Of a stretch of 64,000 bases of DNA, positions 62,322 through 64,000 are shown in pieces. The position numbers and the translations under genes are program-made. The notes under the pieces are model-generated. The model was not told the origin of the DNA. It searched no databases and saw only the letters and a list, made by a program, of their open reading frames with translations. The stretch covers positions 55,991 through 119,990 of the forward strand of contig CAKZLZ010000034.1 of NCBI GenBank assembly GCA_937127435.1. The letters are read 5' to 3'. Source of the DNA: an uncultured Verrucomicrobiota bacterium. GTDB lineage: Bacteria; Verrucomicrobiota; Kiritimatiellia; SS1-B-03-39; UBA6053. How positions within the stretch are numbered: the first letter of the stretch is position 1; every line of letters starts with the position of its first letter.

Positions 62322-64000
62322 TCACTTAAAAGAAATATACTCCTTATAAAGCGGGTGCTTAAACCGGGGATCGATCAGCAGAGCGGTGCCCCGGTCCTCC
62401 GGTCCACGGATCACCCGTCCCATCGCCTGCAGCACCCGCACCAATCCGGGAAAGGTGTACGCCATCACAAAGCCCTCTTCCCCGCGGACATCAAACCAGC
62501 GCCGCATCAATTCACGCTCCCGACTGAGACCGGGCAAACCGATCGACACCACAATCACGGATTCCAGGGCTGTCCCCGGCAAATCAATCCCTTCATTTAA
62601 GGCGCCTCCGAGCACCGCAAGTCCGCAAACCGGACCTTCCGACTCGCGGAAAGGTTTCAAAAATTCATCGGAATCTTCCTCCTGTAACCCTCGTGGCTGT
62701 ACCTTCACAGGACCCAGCCAAAGATCATTTTTGGGCATGCGGGAAGCCACTTCATCCATCAATGAATAGGAAGGGAAAAACACCAGGGTTTTCACCGACC
62801 GGGCTGTCAACTCCGCCACAATCCGCTGCGCCAGGCGTTCGTACAGTTCCGGCCCCCGCGCTTTCCACACCAAAGGAATCTCTTCTTCCAGTTCAATTCG
62901 GAAGCGCGATGCTTCAAAGGGTGAAGCCAATTCCAATTTCCGACTCTCCGGCGCCGCCCCCGTTAAACGCATAAACAAATCCAATGGCAGTAGCGTCCCC
63001 GAAAACATGACCGAAGACGCCAAAGACCGGAAACGCGTTTTTAACCACTCCGCCGAATTAAGGCAAAGATGCTGAAAAACCCCGTCTTCAAATGTACACA
63101 CATGCGAATCCTGCCGATGCTCCATGCTCTGCCGGAAGCTTGAAAAACTCCGGTAGAGCTCCAAACGAGGATCCCCCGGCTGCCCGGGATGATCCGCAAA
63201 GGACGCTTCCAACATTTCAACCGCGCGGTTGCAGGCTTTGGACAACGCTTCTGGAATTTCCGCATCAGCTTTGGGCCAGCCTTCCCGATCCAATTGCAAT
63301 TTACAGTATGCCCGCAACTCTCGTAACACTTTCTGAAAAGAGCTGTTCAATACCGACTGCATCTCCGCGGCCAATCCCCGAAATTGGCTTTGCAAAAACC
63401 GCGGGTCCAAAGATGCGGAAATCATGCTGCGGCTTCGATCCAGCAAATGATGGGCTTCGTCGATCAACAGGCAAACCGACTCCGGTTTTTCTCCAAACAG
63501 AAATTCCAACCGGGCCGATGGATCGAGTGCATAATTCAGATCGCCCAAAATCACATCCGCCTCGCGGGCGGCATGCATCATCAATCCAAAAGGACAAACC
63601 TGATGCCTTGCCCCCACCGCCTGCCAGGTTTCCGCATCCCAGGTGATTTCATTTCGAAGCGCAGCCATTGCCCCGGGAAGGCGGTCATAAAAACCCAACG
63701 CCAAGGGACAGCTTTCGCAGTCACAGGGAGATCCGGTTTCTTTGCACACCCGTTCCCGCGCCACCAATGTCAGTACCCGCAACCCCGGTTTCTCCGGAAA
63801 CAGGTTTCCCACTGCTTCTTCAAAAATCCGTTTGCCCGTGTTGCGGCAGGTGGCAATGACCAAAGAGGAAAAGCGCTCCTCGCCCAAAGCCTGGAGCGCA
63901 GGGAGTAACACGCCCATGGTTTTGCCAATTCCGGTGGGGGCCTGCACATACAGCCCTCCCCCTTCCGTTACGGTGGATTTCACCTCCTCCATCAGCTCCT
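62322..64000 (-). CDS. DinG/XPD-type ATP-dependent helicase, 5' end cut by window
   Basis: The visible 556 residues from an ATG at 63992 continue upstream past base 64000, so this CDS is partial and its true start is not in the window. Walker A is APTGIGKT and the Walker B DEAH box is LLIDEAHHLLD. Between them are four cysteines (VCKETGSPCDCESC) that match an XPD/DinG iron-sulfur cluster. The C-terminal helicase domain has AMGRVIRGPEDRG. It is expected to unwind DNA with 5'-3' polarity in repair or recombination. Family members sometimes carry a nuclease domain N-terminally, which would lie outside the window. Confidence 0.88.
   Translation of the reverse strand, partial: ELMEEVKSTVTEGGGLYVQAPTGIGKTMGVLLPALQALGEERFSSLVIATCRNTGKRIFEEAVGNLFPEKPGLRVLTLVARERVCKETGSPCDCESCPLALGFYDRLPGAMAALRNEITWDAETWQAVGARHQVCPFGLMMHAAREADVILGDLNYALDPSARLEFLFGEKPESVCLLIDEAHHLLDRSRSMISASLDPRFLQSQFRGLAAEMQSVLNSSFQKVLRELRAYCKLQLDREGWPKADAEIPEALSKACNRAVEMLEASFADHPGQPGDPRLELYRSFSSFRQSMEHRQDSHVCTFEDGVFQHLCLNSAEWLKTRFRSLASSVMFSGTLLPLDLFMRLTGAAPESRKLELASPFEASRFRIELEEEIPLVWKARGPELYERLAQRIVAELTARSVKTLVFFPSYSLMDEVASRMPKNDLWLGPVKVQPRGLQEEDSDEFLKPFRESEGPVCGLAVLGGALNEGIDLPGTALESVIVVSIGLPGLSRERELMRRWFDVRGEEGFVMAYTFPGLVRVLQAMGRVIRGPEDRGTALLIDPRFKHPLYKEYISFK

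Noticed and set aside
1..64000. rRNA, tRNA, tmRNA, riboswitch, insertion sequence or prophage
   Set aside because: No recognisable rRNA or tRNA fold, transposase, integrase or phage gene was found by reading both strands; a covariance-model search was not possible here.

Overview
The window looks like chromosomal DNA of a Gram-negative bacterium of the Verrucomicrobiota, most likely an Opitutales/Puniceicoccaceae-type heterotroph. This placement is inferred from gene content. There is a PEP-CTERM surface protein, a large CAZyme locus with secreted lyase-like proteins but no SusC/SusD pair, a secreted multidomain protein with He_PIG and DNRLRE-like modules, a three-subunit succinate dehydrogenase with a single membrane subunit, and many genes with weak Shine-Dalgarno sites. 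No rRNA or tRNA gene was seen to confirm it.

Layout. 1-5.0 kb: a secreted prenyltransferase/squalene-oxidase-repeat protein (- strand), then an sdhCAB operon ending in a strong terminator. 5.0-5.6 kb: a patch of dispersed repeats. 5.6-32.8 kb: a carbohydrate-utilisation region. It holds a LacI-type regulator, two large secreted proteins (a gingipain-like scaffold without the usual catalytic pair, and a beta-helix protein of unknown family), a coupled GH43-like / heparinase-type lyase / GH78 operon, an AT-rich insert with two lipoproteins and small proteins, a coupled serine hydrolase / GH78 pair, an epimerase / sugar isomerase / NodB-like deacetylase operon, a 106-bp tandem repeat and a GH2 enzyme. 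32.9-42.7 kb: mostly housekeeping genes (NIF3 family, mutM/fpg, LOG family, an ECF sigma factor with a small zinc-type anti-sigma candidate, rpoZ, smpB, a glycerophosphodiesterase, an outer-membrane barrel, dprA, aroB), plus a UPF0175/PIN toxin-antitoxin pair and ppnP. 42.8-49.6 kb: a methyltransferase, a 1062-residue PEP-CTERM beta-repeat protein and three LuxR-type regulators. 50.1-51.4 kb: an HI0933-type flavoprotein. 51.6-59.0 kb: a lipoprotein followed by a tightly overlapped type II secretion cluster (gspF-G-H-I-L-M-D). 59.0-64 kb: two secreted proteins of unknown role and a DinG/XPD-type helicase cut by the window end.

How the parts may fit. A signal peptide is visible on the lyase-type enzyme and the two giant proteins, but not on the GH78, GH43-like, GH2 and serine hydrolase products. 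This suggests external or periplasmic depolymerisation followed by cytoplasmic trimming of a rhamnose- and uronate-containing glycan. No sulfatase is present, which argues against a heavily sulfated substrate such as fucoidan. The type II secretion genes give a possible export route for some enzymes, but that link is inference.

The most unusual items are the gingipain-like protein lacking its catalytic dyad, the beta-helix protein of unrecognised family, a repeat element bounded by inverted ends and present at two loci, and a toxin-antitoxin promoter predicted to give a leaderless GTG-start mRNA with a perfect operator over its -10. Others are a zincless MutM, a GspG lacking the canonical Gly before its processing site, and a perfect 18-bp palindrome between two orphan response regulators. 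I did not find a clear multi-gene system of a wholly new type.
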